Notes: generated from the letters alone by a model not told the origin. Positions 25,965-35,070 are shown, counted from the stretch's first letter. The stretch: 64,000 nucleotides of DNA from Alphaproteobacteria bacterium AO1-B (GCA_001890945.1 MLAX01000001.1:558001-622000); one strand, 5' to 3'. Numbers and translations are program-made.

Positions 25965-26768
25965 TTACCGATCAATGTCGGGTCCTTTGTCTTTGTCGTG
26001 GTCAGGCGGAACAAGCGGTTTGAAGTCGCGGTTAAACCCTTCAAGCGTGTTTGTAATACTTTGGACAGAATCCCTGTCCTTCTGCGTTTGCGGTACCATA
26101 ACCCAGCCATGGTCGTAACGCGCCACAGTCAAGCCGTTTTCTCTCAAATCCAGAAACGTCACCGGGCCACCTTTAAACCCTTCACGGTGATTTTCAGGCT
26201 CGACCTTGGCATGGAAAGTTACATTTTCACGCTCTGGAACATACCCGTCTGTCAGCTCCCCTGGCTGGAACCTATCTGGATCAATGCTAAGATCGGGGGG
26301 ATCAAAATGGTTCATGACTTTGTCGAGCGCTTGATGTGCCTGCGGTGTTGTCGGCATGACGCTCCAGCCTCTTTCATAGGAAGCGACAAGTGAGCCATGC
26401 TCTTTGATGTCCAGTTTGGAAACCCGGCCGCCATTGATACCGAATTGCGATGGCTGGTCATAGGATTTCACCGAAAAGGTTATGCCATCCATAGATTGGA
26501 TGTACCCGCCAAGGTGCAAATCCCGTGCAGGATCGCCCTTGGTGATCTGAATATCCTCACGTGGCGCTCTCAACACCGTTCCTGGCTGTCTTTGAATACC
26601 TTTCATACCGTGCGGTGCCACATTAGGCGCAGGGTACTGCGCAAAACGTGGCGTGTGCTCCTTTCCTGCATTGTCCTTGTCCCGCAGGAAATCCAGGTCG
26701 CGGTCACCAGGCCGCGCGCTATCGCGCGCAGCCCTTGTGAACGGCTTTCTAATGCCGTCATTGCTCAT
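25965..26768 (-). CDS. Coupling-protein-associated protein with duplicated domain
   Basis: A 267-residue soluble protein encoded immediately downstream of, and overlapping by 4 bases, the VirD4/TraG gene. It contains two related modules of about 75 residues: GGRVSKLDIKEHGSLVASYERGW...MP (about 112-140) and GGPVTFLDLRENGLTVARYDHGW...VP (about 195-225), each followed by a helix ending near a ...L/F motif. The N- and C-termini are charged and probably disordered (C-terminal DHDKDKGPDIDR). No known family is recognised. The tight coupling to the coupling-protein gene suggests it works with the transfer apparatus, perhaps as a substrate or adaptor. Confidence 0.5.
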   Translation of the reverse strand: MSNDGIRKPFTRAARDSARPGDRDLDFLRDKDNAGKEHTPRFAQYPAPNVAPHGMKGIQRQPGTVLRAPREDIQITKGDPARDLHLGGYIQSMDGITFSVKSYDQPSQFGINGGRVSKLDIKEHGSLVASYERGWSVMPTTPQAHQALDKVMNHFDPPDLSIDPDRFQPGELTDGYVPERENVTFHAKVEPENHREGFKGGPVTFLDLRENGLTVARYDHGWVMVPQTQKDRDSVQSITNTLEGFNRDFKPLVPPDHDKDKGPDIDR

Positions 26769-28675
26769 TGATCAGATGTCCTGATCGCACCAAGGCTGCT
26801 TTCAGCCGCCGTGCTGATATCGACACCAACTGTCGCTGGAAGATGCAAATTCACACCAAGTGATTTAAGCTCTTCATCCTCGAACCACGGACGCCTTTCG
26901 GCCATGATAGGGTTCATGTTTTCAATGAAAACAAGCTGCTTTCGTTCATGCATGCGCATCAGCTCATCAGGGTAGGCCAGTTTGCGCTGCTTGGCTGACA
27001 CCGTTTGGGTGACGGTTTCTGTCTCGGAATGTGACCTCTCCTTGCCCCAGCTTACCCCGACAGCGCGCGCCAAAGCTGTAGACCAATCCCAAACCGTAGT
27101 GACGCCACAAAGCTTGGAAAAATACTCAGCCGTCATGGCATCGCGTGATCCAAAATACTGGATCATGCCCGCATTGGAGATAAAGGTCTCCCAGCCATCT
27201 CCGTAAATGCGTTTGAGCTGGCTCAGATCCTGACAAATGCCCCAGATTTGTATACCGAACCCCGCCATCAGGCCGAAAGCCTGCTCAAGCATGGTGAGTT
27301 TGCCAAGAGCAGGCATTTCATCAAGCAGGAACAAAACGGGCTTTTCTGGTCGCTTTTCGATAGCGCGAGCATTCACCGTCAATGCTTGCTGAACCAACAA
27401 ACGCAACACCCGCCCATAGGCTTCCAACCGATCGGCAGGCAAAACCAGATAGATCGTTGTCGTTCTGGCTTTGAGGTCCGCAAAATCAAAGTCCGAAGTA
27501 GACAGACTTTCACGAACACGCGCGCTATCGAGGAAGTTTGTTTGTGCCTGAACCGAGGCGAGGATGTTGGACAGCAACTTAGGATCTTTTTGCAACAGTG
27601 AAGCGCCGGTACTGCGCACCTTATGATGCGGTGATTTCTTCATCCGCTCACAGAGGTTTCTGAAATTGTCTCCATCCAGCATCAACAGGTCTCGGACACG
27701 GCCCAGATGCCGTTGGCCCTCTTCATCTTTATCTGTCGCCACATGGAGTATAAGCCCGTCCAGTGTCGCTTTGGCGCTATGATCGAAGAAGGGTTCATTC
27801 TGGCTTTCCATCATGATCAACGCATCAGAAAGCAGTAAGGAGTTCTCCCCGATATCGACATCACCGAGCTTTAGCCAATCAAGTGGATTGAAGCGGGATA
27901 GTTCTTGACCCGTAATCCCCCAGGGATCGTAGACAAAGACATTCTGGCCCATCGCTTTGCGTTGCTTGGCTGTGATCATTGCGTTCTCGCCCTTGGGATC
28001 AATCACGAGCACGGAGCCTTCATAGGTGAGCAGGTTTGGAACAATGATACTGGTCCCTTTGCCTGACCTGTTGGGAGCGATTGTTAAAAGATGCCGGTTG
28101 CTGATGTAAGAGAGCGGGTTCAAGCCGCCATACACATCCAGAACAAAGCCGAGGCGAAAGCCGCCGGTGGTTATGATGCCGGCCGCTAGCAACTCTTTGA
28201 AACGCGCCCAAGCCGCTGAGCCAAATGTTGTGGGAACTTCTCGAAGTCTTGAAAATGCGTCGCGGGCCCAATAGCCAAGCCCAACAAAAAAGGTGCCCCA
28301 AGCACTCAATGTGGCCGTACCCCAACCAAGCGGCCCTTGATCAAAAATGATCAAAAAAATCAGTATGCCAAGGATAACACCAAGTAATGCCGCTTTGAGC
28401 TTGAGATGAGCTCCTGACATAAACCAGCCGAGCAAGAAGCCAGCAAAGCCACCACCAACAACAAGGCCAATGCGTTCACCTGTGTAATCAGGCAAGTATG
28501 GGTTACGCCATTGCACCAGGGTTTCCAGAAAAAAGCCGTCAGTGGCTGCAAAAAAGAGTGCTGTTGCACCCGTCATACCTGCCAGAATGATCGCAGGATT
28601 TGTCTGAACTAGACTGATCAAACCTCTCTCTCGCCATGCTCCTAACGGCGTCGCCATTTTGTCTTTCGGTGTCAT
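26765..28675 (-). CDS. VirD4/TraG-type conjugative coupling ATPase
   Basis: A ~636-residue type IV coupling protein. N-terminal membrane segments lie in the first ~140 residues (FAGFLLGWFMSGAHL, GVILGILIFLIIFD). The ATPase domain carries Walker A APNRSGKGTS near residue 205 and Walker B PVLFLLDEMPALG near 452, with the IQIWGICQDLSQLKRIYG segment between, all typical of VirD4/TraG. It brings the relaxase-DNA complex to the secretion channel. The start at 28675 is favoured because AGAGGT precedes it; the longer start at 28726 lacks a site. The gene overlaps its downstream partner by 4 bases. Transcription runs from relaxase through two wall hydrolases to this gene. Confidence 0.92.
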   Translation of the reverse strand: MTPKDKMATPLGAWRERGLISLVQTNPAIILAGMTGATALFFAATDGFFLETLVQWRNPYLPDYTGERIGLVVGGGFAGFLLGWFMSGAHLKLKAALLGVILGILIFLIIFDQGPLGWGTATLSAWGTFFVGLGYWARDAFSRLREVPTTFGSAAWARFKELLAAGIITTGGFRLGFVLDVYGGLNPLSYISNRHLLTIAPNRSGKGTSIIVPNLLTYEGSVLVIDPKGENAMITAKQRKAMGQNVFVYDPWGITGQELSRFNPLDWLKLGDVDIGENSLLLSDALIMMESQNEPFFDHSAKATLDGLILHVATDKDEEGQRHLGRVRDLLMLDGDNFRNLCERMKKSPHHKVRSTGASLLQKDPKLLSNILASVQAQTNFLDSARVRESLSTSDFDFADLKARTTTIYLVLPADRLEAYGRVLRLLVQQALTVNARAIEKRPEKPVLFLLDEMPALGKLTMLEQAFGLMAGFGIQIWGICQDLSQLKRIYGDGWETFISNAGMIQYFGSRDAMTAEYFSKLCGVTTVWDWSTALARAVGVSWGKERSHSETETVTQTVSAKQRKLAYPDELMRMHERKQLVFIENMNPIMAERRPWFEDEELKSLGVNLHLPATVGVDISTAAESSLGAIRTSDQ

Positions 28676-28789
28676 GAAATGTACCTCTTTGGTTTGCGTC
28701 AAAGACGCATCCCAAAGATCAGACAAAGCACGGGTAAGTCCGGGGTGATATCAGAGGTAAAACGGGTATTCCCTAGGGTAGGTAAAGTC

Positions 28790-29782
28790 TCATTTGCAGC
28801 GATACTGAGGGTTTTCGAGTAAACTCATTAGCATTTGGTCGCTGACGATTTCGTAATTCAGGCTAGGGTTATCTGCCTGCAAACGCAAAAGCGCTGTTTC
28901 GGTCATGGTGCCGTATTTACCATCTAAGAACACGTGCTGGCTAACCGCTTGTGGTTTGCACCCTCGATCGATCAATTCCGACTGTAAGCTATATAACAGT
29001 GTCATTTCCGGAATCGCGTTTTTGCCACGCAACGACAGAATGTTAACCCCGGGGCAACTGGAATTGGCATGGTGTTTGTGCGGTTGGATGTTCTTAGTCT
29101 CTATTTTGTACTTTCGCTGTCCTGCAGAAAGGACTCTGATTAGTGCTAGCTTACCTTCTCGCGTTAATTCTTGAGCATCGAAGTTACCGAGAATCATAAC
29201 TGCCAAATGATTTTTGAAATCATGGATTTTGTTTGTGCCGTAACTTTTAGTATATGTTCCTGGCGCATAGTCCAAAGAGCGGCCTTCTGCAATATTGCCA
29301 TATTGATCGACAATGTAGTGATATGCGATATCGCCAAATTTCTTAAAATGACATTCGCCATTCGCGCAATTGCCACCATTGATGTTTGTTACTTGCTCTC
29401 TTATACCTTTTGCGCGTAGTCGAAGTTCTGCCTTACGCCTTACTTCTTTTTTGGCCTGATTAATCTCACTTTGACGACCTGTTTTCAGAGCGGTTTCGAT
29501 ACTTTCGCCGAACAATGCTTGATGGTGATAGGTGAGATACTCGATCTTATGGTGCTTGAATTTCGCCTCAAGAAGTTCTCTGTTTATTGGTGCGTACTTC
29601 CAGTCCCAAGCAGATCGCGTTATTGCTGTACAGCCTGTCTGGTTTGAGTTTAAGCCTTTACGATCAATCTGTGCCTGATTACATTTTGGATTAATAGGCA
29701 GTTCCAATTTCTCGACAGCTGAAACGGTACCGGTCGATAGAACAAATGCTCCAAGGAACAAAACAATACACGAGACCCTCAT
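28790..29782 (-). CDS. N-acetylmuramoyl-L-alanine amidase (Amidase_2-like)
   Basis: A 330-residue secreted amidase. A Sec signal peptide spans about residues 1-22 (SCIVLFLGAFVLSTG...VSA). The PGRP/Amidase_2 domain shows the zinc-site TYHHQALFG near 81-89, YHYIVDQYGNIAEGR near 155-169, LAVMILGNFDAQE near 193-205 and PHKHHANSSCPG near 238-249, with histidine and cysteine ligands. The last ~60 residues (DGKYGTMTETALLRLQ) look like a peptidoglycan-binding repeat. It would cut the bond between glycan and stem peptide in the periplasm. It is flanked upstream by a glucosaminidase-like gene and downstream by the coupling protein, so it may open the wall for the transfer channel. Confidence 0.82.
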   Translation of the reverse strand: MRVSCIVLFLGAFVLSTGTVSAVEKLELPINPKCNQAQIDRKGLNSNQTGCTAITRSAWDWKYAPINRELLEAKFKHHKIEYLTYHHQALFGESIETALKTGRQSEINQAKKEVRRKAELRLRAKGIREQVTNINGGNCANGECHFKKFGDIAYHYIVDQYGNIAEGRSLDYAPGTYTKSYGTNKIHDFKNHLAVMILGNFDAQELTREGKLALIRVLSAGQRKYKIETKNIQPHKHHANSSCPGVNILSLRGKNAIPEMTLLYSLQSELIDRGCKPQAVSQHVFLDGKYGTMTETALLRLQADNPSLNYEIVSDQMLMSLLENPQYRCK

Positions 29783-29822
29783 CTACAATTCCTCCCACCC
29801 AAAATACGAAGAAAAATTTTTA

Positions 29823-30269
29823 CTAAAGAGCGTTGTCAAGAAGACTTTGAGCTTCTTTCTTTAATCTTAGTATGCTTCGAACGTAATTTTCACGCTGCTG
29901 CGAAGTTCCTCCTAAATATCCACTAAATACTATGTGTCGAATGTAGCCGTCAGCTTCTGAACTGTAGTTTCGCCATCCGCGATACGGGTTTCGATCAATA
30001 AAGATCCAGTAGCCTCGGACCGCATCATGGAATGTCTCAAACGAACAATAGTCGTCTTCTATTCCCTCCCAATCGGTATAACGAACAGACGTTGCAACGC
30101 CATTCATCTCCGATCTGTATTTCATACCGAAAGGGTTCTGATGTTTTTTGAAAAGTTTGGACGCACCGCGACCTGATTCCTTTATTGCCTGTGCCATTTG
30201 AATCACTTTAAGATTTTCAAATTCAATTGATGTGTTCGCTAATACGCTCGTAAATTTTTCAAAAGACAC
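29823..30269 (-). CDS. Glucosaminidase-like protein (mannosyl-glycoprotein endo-beta-N-acetylglucosaminidase fold)
   Basis: A 148-residue protein with the Bax/FlgJ-type glucosaminidase pattern. A helix beginning MAQAIKESGRGASKLFKKHQNPFGMKYR (catalytic glutamate near residue 31; only part is quoted here by position) leads into FGMKYRSE, then YTDWEGIEDDYCSFETFHDAVRGYW (about 63-87) and GGTSQQRENYVRSIL near the end. It is short compared with FlgJ or Bax and has no signal peptide. It lies 40 bases upstream of the amidase, forming a two-enzyme wall-cleaving pair inside the mobilization operon. Confidence 0.65.
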   Translation of the reverse strand: MSFEKFTSVLANTSIEFENLKVIQMAQAIKESGRGASKLFKKHQNPFGMKYRSEMNGVATSVRYTDWEGIEDDYCSFETFHDAVRGYWIFIDRNPYRGWRNYSSEADGYIRHIVFSGYLGGTSQQRENYVRSILRLKKEAQSLLDNAL

Positions 30270-30379
30270 AATTGCTTACCTAGAAATAAGAAGTTGCGAT
30301 GGCGACATACTACACTTTTTTATCTGCATTACGCTATGGTAGTTTGCACCTGGAGCGCAATCTGTAGTGCTCAGAATAG

Positions 30380-31681
30380 TCAAATACTCAGCGATGGCCC
30401 CTGATACCGCTTGCGATTATGATCATGCTCGCGGGTCATCTCATAGCTGTGCGGATCGCGGGCTTGGGCTTTGAGCGTCTGATTGATCTCCCGCGCAAGG
30501 ATGCGGCGGTCGCGGATGTGTTTTGTGCGCAAGGCGGCAATGGATCTTTGAAGAGCCTGCCGTTCCCGGAGCTGTTCTGTGATGAGCTCTTCTCGTTGTT
30601 TTTGATCGCGCTTATGGGCGCTCCAAGCTTCCCGCTCGTTCTTGGCGATCACGGATTTGGTGCGCCCCGTCATGCGATCCCATAAACCGCCAACACCTTT
30701 GCGCAATCGTGCATGGCGTGCGCTGTCTTCCACATGCCACCGTTCAGCCTGTTTGGTTTTGAGGGTTTCGCGCTCCTTCCGGTGCGCTGTGCTCATGCTG
30801 AGCTTGTCTCGGGTCAGCGGCTGCATCGCCGCGTCATGGCGCGTGTCAACGTCACCGACAAAGTCTTTGAGCCTATCCGTGATCTTTTGGGTGAGCAGCG
30901 CCTTTGTCTCTTCAACAGAGCGGAGTTGATCCGGATCGCCCAAACGGTCTTTGACCTCTTTGGTTTTCATACCCAGCCACCGTGGAACAGAAAACACTTC
31001 ACCGTCGATATTGAGAGCCACATATCCACGGCGGTCCCCCTTGGCGAGGAAGTAGCCCTTATTAGCCAAAGCCGCTTGAAAGCCCTTTACACCATCGGAT
31101 TGGTCCCAAGCCTGACGGAAGCTTTGCTTGATCTCTCTGGGATCAAGTTTGATCCGTTTGGCCTGCTGCCATTCGGCCATGGTGAAGTTCAAAGGCGATT
31201 GCCCGCCATCATGGCGCAGGCCATTGGGCAAATCCCAGTCATGGTCGAGATACAGCTCTCTGGAAAGGTCTTTCAGCTTTGTTTTAAAGTGCGGCAGGTT
31301 GATTGCGGTCATACTGTCCGCATCAATGCGCGACCACACCACATGGGCATGACGGCGGCCTTCTTTTTCATGGAAGACGATCGCACGAGGCTGGTCTGTC
31401 AGGCCCAGTTTCTCTTCGATACGTTTGGCTGCGTTTTCGAAGGCTTCGATCTCGACATAGGCGTCTTGCGGCGGGCTCAGCGACACAGAAAACAGATACT
31501 GTTTGCACTGCGTGCCTTTGGCAATTGCATAGGCCTCTGTCAGCGCCCCGCGCAAATCATCCGCAACAAAGCCGCGAACGTCATGCAATTCCACATGATC
31601 GTTGTCACGGTCATTCAACAGGTGATCGGCCAGCGCATAGGCACCTGCGCGTTGGGATGCGACGATGATCATTTGAGCCAA
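30380..31681 (-). CDS. Relaxase (MOBP-type, MobA/VirD2-like)
   Basis: A 433-residue relaxase. The N-terminal ~240 residues form the nicking domain; motif III reads HEKEGRRHAHVVWSRID (about residues 104-120) with the H-x-H metal-binding pair, and a conserved ALADHLLNDRDNDHVEL segment near 16-32. The relaxase tyrosine would lie in the first ~60 residues. The C-terminal ~200 residues are charged and helical (RKERETLKTKQAERW, EQLRERQALQRSI) as in many MOBP relaxases. It overlaps the MobC-like gene by 13 bases. It would nick oriT and lead the strand through VirD4. Confidence 0.88.
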   Translation of the reverse strand: MAQMIIVASQRAGAYALADHLLNDRDNDHVELHDVRGFVADDLRGALTEAYAIAKGTQCKQYLFSVSLSPPQDAYVEIEAFENAAKRIEEKLGLTDQPRAIVFHEKEGRRHAHVVWSRIDADSMTAINLPHFKTKLKDLSRELYLDHDWDLPNGLRHDGGQSPLNFTMAEWQQAKRIKLDPREIKQSFRQAWDQSDGVKGFQAALANKGYFLAKGDRRGYVALNIDGEVFSVPRWLGMKTKEVKDRLGDPDQLRSVEETKALLTQKITDRLKDFVGDVDTRHDAAMQPLTRDKLSMSTAHRKERETLKTKQAERWHVEDSARHARLRKGVGGLWDRMTGRTKSVIAKNEREAWSAHKRDQKQREELITEQLRERQALQRSIAALRTKHIRDRRILAREINQTLKAQARDPHSYEMTREHDHNRKRYQGPSLSI

Positions 31682-32166
31682 TCCGCGTCCGTGCCATCCT
31701 CGTCCTTGGCATATGGCGCAGCCTCACGCGTGAAGGTCATGGACAGGCTTTCCTTGGGTGCATTGGCCGGATCAGGAACACGCAAACCAAGCCCTTTGAG
31801 CAGCAGCAAGCGCATCGCTGCAATATCATCACAAGCAGACTGGATATTGCGGGCGGCATCGGGATCAAAGCGCAAGGCGCCGCGTTCAGCTGCCTCAGCA
31901 ATCCGGCGCAGGTTGTCCGACAGGCCCTTGCGTCCAAGACAGGCCAGAAGCTCAGACAACAGCCGTGTGTTTGGGCCAGGTTTCGGTTTGTGCACCCGGC
32001 GCGCAGACCCCACAACACCATCGAGTGCCTTGTCGCGCAAAAAGGTGCTCAAACCCTTTTGGCCTGCCATGTGTTTGAGAGCGGATTTCTCATCATCCGT
32101 CAGGCGCACTGACACGACTGATGTGGGCTGCGTGGATAGCCCTTTTGTCTTCACACGAGAGCTCAT
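31669..32166 (-). CDS. MobC-like relaxosome accessory protein
   Basis: A 165-residue protein with the MobC signature: an RHH-like N-terminal part (VVSVRLTDDEKSALKHMAGQKG) followed by FLRDKALDG and a MobC-like LLACLGRKGLSDNLRRIAEAAERG segment (about 92-116). MobC proteins bind oriT and help the relaxase unwind DNA. It is the first gene of the relaxase operon and is preceded by the candidate oriT region. Confidence 0.8.
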   Translation of the reverse strand: MSSRVKTKGLSTQPTSVVSVRLTDDEKSALKHMAGQKGLSTFLRDKALDGVVGSARRVHKPKPGPNTRLLSELLACLGRKGLSDNLRRIAEAAERGALRFDPDAARNIQSACDDIAAMRLLLLKGLGLRVPDPANAPKESLSMTFTREAAPYAKDEDGTDADWLK

Positions 32167-32633
32167 GGGCGCGGCCCTCGCATGTCTCTTTTATGGTGTT
32201 TAAGCTGATGTTCCCAAGCGGATAACGTCTCGAATAGCGCGTCGGAACTTAGTCCTTCCGGGCGCGCCATATTTTCCAATAACTTATCATAATTTCGCTT
32301 AGGTGAAAATAGGGCTGTGTAAGCACTGTGTAAGCAGAATACGGCTGCTCGCGATTGCCGTTTCGGATTTCTCCCTTTCCTGTTTCAGAAAAGAAAAATG
32401 CCCGTCAGAGCCGTCACAAGCTGTCTTTGGTTCGGGAATTCAACATCATCCCAGCGGCTCTGATGCCGTCAACGCTTGTCATCAGCCGTTATCCGCGCCC
32501 CATGCCTCGGTCAAACATAATGATGAACATGAAGATGACACGGTTTCAAAAACACCGCGTGTCTTTGAGTCCCGCGGTCGCGAATTACCCCGTGGGACAA
32601 CAAATGCTCTGAAAGGACCCGCGCCCGCTAGGT
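32167..32633. other. Candidate oriT / mobilization control region
   Basis: About 470 bases upstream of the MobC-relaxase operon without a supportable gene. MOBP relaxase operons normally have oriT directly upstream. It contains two tandem copies of an 11-bp sequence (32315-32336) and a mostly AT-rich segment at 32261-32310. The plus-strand frames crossing it (32303-32674) look spurious. Confidence 0.4.
32315..32336 (+). repeat. Tandem 11-bp direct repeats (oriT candidate)
   Basis: Two perfect adjacent copies of CTGTGTAAGCA (32315-32325 and 32326-32336), separated from the MobC start by about 150 bases. Short tandem repeats near nic are typical binding sites for relaxosome accessory proteins. 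The nick position was not identified. Confidence 0.4.
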
Positions 32634-32891
32634 TCAAATTACAACGGGCCGGTAAATTGACTGCGGCTTTATAAGGCTGGGAGCTCGAATACATTTCTCA
32701 GGATTGGACATCCGGAGCCGATATCCCTTCTCAAGCCAGGACAGAAGCTCAGCGGGGTTAGTGATGTGGATATAGTCTTTCTCAAACCGCGTCATGGACA
32801 CCGCATAGGTGCCATCGTCGTGAAGGTGTGGGTAGAGAAGTTCTCCCAGATGCTGGCCTCTGGAAACGAATGCATGAAGATGAATAGTCAA
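32634..32891 (-). CDS. Small hypothetical protein
   Basis: An 85-residue protein with a histidine-rich start (MTIHLHAFVSRGQHLGELLYPHLHDDG, of which only positions 1-27 are meant) and the segment YIHITNPAELLSWLEKGYRLRM, whose regular spacing looks like a real small domain. No family is recognised. It begins 29 bases downstream of the nuclease-like gene at 32921 and may be co-transcribed with it. Confidence 0.45.
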   Translation of the reverse strand: MTIHLHAFVSRGQHLGELLYPHLHDDGTYAVSMTRFEKDYIHITNPAELLSWLEKGYRLRMSNPEKCIRAPSLIKPQSIYRPVVI

Positions 32892-32920
32892 TTCAAATAC
32901 CTTATTTTAGCAGCTTGAAA

Positions 32921-33850
32921 TCAGGCGGCATCATAGCTTTTCTCAAAGAGCGGCTTTGCTTTTTCCAGTGTTGCCATGTCGCTAACGATCACCTCTAGAT
33001 CACCTGTGCCATAATGGCCGATGTTACGGACATCGCGCGTGAAGTTCGGCTCAAGTGCAACCGAGTCGGGACTCACCTTTATGTAAATTTTTAAGTGCCG
33101 AATCTGAGGTTTGACCTCAACACATGCAAAATTCTTCAACCGTCGAAATGCGACGTAGTTTTCTAGGGTCTTGGTTTGAACATCATCGCCAAGTGCGAGG
33201 AGGAAGGCTTTTGTGGCTTCATAGAGGTCAGACAGCTCCTGATCTGCATCGGCCAGGTATTGCGTGACTGTTTTTTGCCGCGAACGAGGGCGACCTGTTC
33301 CAGTGGTCTCGAGAGCACCACTTGGTATGAGTTTCTCTGAATTGGAGCGTTCCGAAGTGGACGTCAGCAATTCAAAAAGAAGCAGCTCATCGCCGAACCG
33401 GCGGTAGCGCATGAGTTCAATATTGCGATTCATCTGATTGACTGCATGCGCGTCGTATTTGGTAAAGTCCCCAGCAATGCAAATGAGCCGGGGCGTTGTC
33501 CAATCGACCGCCTTGGCCTCATCGGCGCCGAAGCGCTCCAGAACAAGCCATTCAAAGTCCCGCCTGTGGTCCATCAGCCAATCGAGATAGAACAGACCTT
33601 GATTGATCACGTTTTCATTGCTGGCCCGCTTGTACTCAATAATGACCGGCGACCCGTTTTCGTCGATCCCTAGTGAATCCATTCGGCCGCCGTTACTCGT
33701 TACAAATTCTGAGGCAAGAAACCGAACTCCAAGGAATGGCTCCATGTTTCGTTCAATGAGCGCCTGAAGGGATTTCTCCAACGTCACTGCGCTGCCCTGC
33801 ATTTCAATCACGGTGTCGTTTTTGGTCTTAAACAGCTTGATGTCAGACAC
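32921..33850 (-). CDS. PD-(D/E)XK nuclease-like protein with DUF5655 tail
   Basis: A ~309-residue protein. After a short lead-in, FLASEFVTSNGGRMDSLGIDENGSPVIIEYKR (about residues 45-76, quoted by position) has the G-x-x-D...E-x-K core of PD-(D/E)XK nucleases of the NucS/DUF91 type. A C-terminal ~100-residue block beginning near FLLALGDDVQTKTLENYVAF matches DUF5655 as I recall it. The GTG at 33850 is preferred because GGGGAGTGAAT precedes it. Such proteins are common near defence and mobile genes; the substrate is unknown. Confidence 0.65.
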   Translation of the reverse strand: MSDIKLFKTKNDTVIEMQGSAVTLEKSLQALIERNMEPFLGVRFLASEFVTSNGGRMDSLGIDENGSPVIIEYKRASNENVINQGLFYLDWLMDHRRDFEWLVLERFGADEAKAVDWTTPRLICIAGDFTKYDAHAVNQMNRNIELMRYRRFGDELLLFELLTSTSERSNSEKLIPSGALETTGTGRPRSRQKTVTQYLADADQELSDLYEATKAFLLALGDDVQTKTLENYVAFRRLKNFACVEVKPQIRHLKIYIKVSPDSVALEPNFTRDVRNIGHYGTGDLEVIVSDMATLEKAKPLFEKSYDAA

Positions 33851-34353
33851 ATTCACTCCCCAGCGCCCAAAGCTTCGAATGGATTGCAACTCGTTCTAAG
33901 CGCAATATTAATCCCTCACAACTGCATTTCTCCCGCCGTGACATCTCGAAAATACCAGTTCATCATGTCGGCTATGGATTGTGGGGCAGCACGTGATTGC
34001 TAGCCCTAGCGGTAGTAAATGTCGTCTATGGGTGCGCAAACGCAGCGGGTTTGCAACGAAGGTGAGAGCTGTAGAAAGAAAAGGGAATGGGAGTAGCTGC
34101 GATTGTGCGTGAATTGGTCAGTGGTCGGACAAGCGTTTACAGGATTCGTTCAAGCGACTGAAATTTGAACCCGGGTGCAAAATTTTCTTGCCTTCTAGGC
34201 AGCGACAAAAATTTCCGTCGAAATATTGGCCAAACTTAGTAACCGCCCGGGGGATGTCTTGCTTTTGAAGCTAATATTTAAGAAAAATAAAAACTTAAAG
34301 TTGAAAAGAAAATTTTATCGCTTCATAAAGTGCAAAAAGAAAGTTGGATTCGT
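33851..34353. other. Non-coding interval
   Basis: About 500 bases with no supportable gene. It should hold the minus-strand promoter of the nuclease-like gene and the plus-strand promoter of the small gene at 34354. The part near 34260-34330 is AT-rich. Confidence 0.4.
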
Positions 34354-34740
34354 ATGGAAATCGATATTCCGGTGGGGCGGGTATTAATGCTCGGAGGTGT
34401 TGTTGGATTTATAGTTTGTCTTATTTTATTTGCCCGCTTTTTCATGCACAGCGGTGAAGTGTTAGATAAGACAAAGTTTGTTGCAAAAATTACGAGTGAG
34501 CTTCCTTACTACAGCACAAAACTTGCTGAGATTTGCAGTCCAGCAATCAACGATTCTCATCGAGAACTAGTCCAAGAGGGGGAGGATGTTAAGAAGCGGG
34601 ACATTGTTGGCGCGATGACATCAAACCCCGCGGAACCAATCGACGAGTGCATTAAACAATTCTGTAAAGAACATGAGATGCATCCGGAGGCATCTCCAAT
34701 CGGTTATTCCCTGGCGCAGGAATATTGTGTCCAGCATTGA
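34354..34740 (+). CDS. Hypothetical single-pass membrane protein
   Basis: A ~128-residue protein with one strong hydrophobic segment near the N-terminus (VLMLGGVVGFIVCLILFARFF, about residues 9-29), then a soluble region with four cysteines (ICSPA, ECIKQFCKEHE, EYCVQH) that could form disulfides if it faces the periplasm. The ATG at 34354 is preferred to a GTG 8 codons upstream. Family not recognised. Confidence 0.4.
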   Translation: MEIDIPVGRVLMLGGVVGFIVCLILFARFFMHSGEVLDKTKFVAKITSELPYYSTKLAEICSPAINDSHRELVQEGEDVKKRDIVGAMTSNPAEPIDECIKQFCKEHEMHPEASPIGYSLAQEYCVQH

Positions 34741-35070
34741 ACATGGGCGCTGCAGCAATCGCGATAGAGAAATAATAGGTCAGATGTTTACATATTGAAC
34801 TTCTCAGACTGAGTGAAAGTTTGCACGCGGATGCAAACTCCTGGTTTTTTTCAATACGACTGCGGGAAACGGATCTGAAAACAGTTGGTAGCTCCGAAAA
34901 GCTTTCCTTTGATAGCAGACGACCTTGCCTAAGAAAGTGGTTGGACTGAAGCTACTGATTGAGTTAAGCACCAATCACGGGCTCCCATTTTTACCGATCA
35001 ATTGTTATATCTTACGAATATCAAAATAGGGCAGCAAAACCTGTGTCGCCTTCGGAGTGAATTTTTCGAC
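34741..35070. other. Non-coding interval before hsdR remnant
   Basis: No gene seen. A frame continuing the hsdR reading upstream to 35002 exists but has no good start. Confidence 0.35.

Noticed and set aside
30713..32203. 496-codon plus-strand reading frame
   Set aside because: It is the antisense shadow of the relaxase and MobC-like genes, whose motifs are clear on the minus strand.
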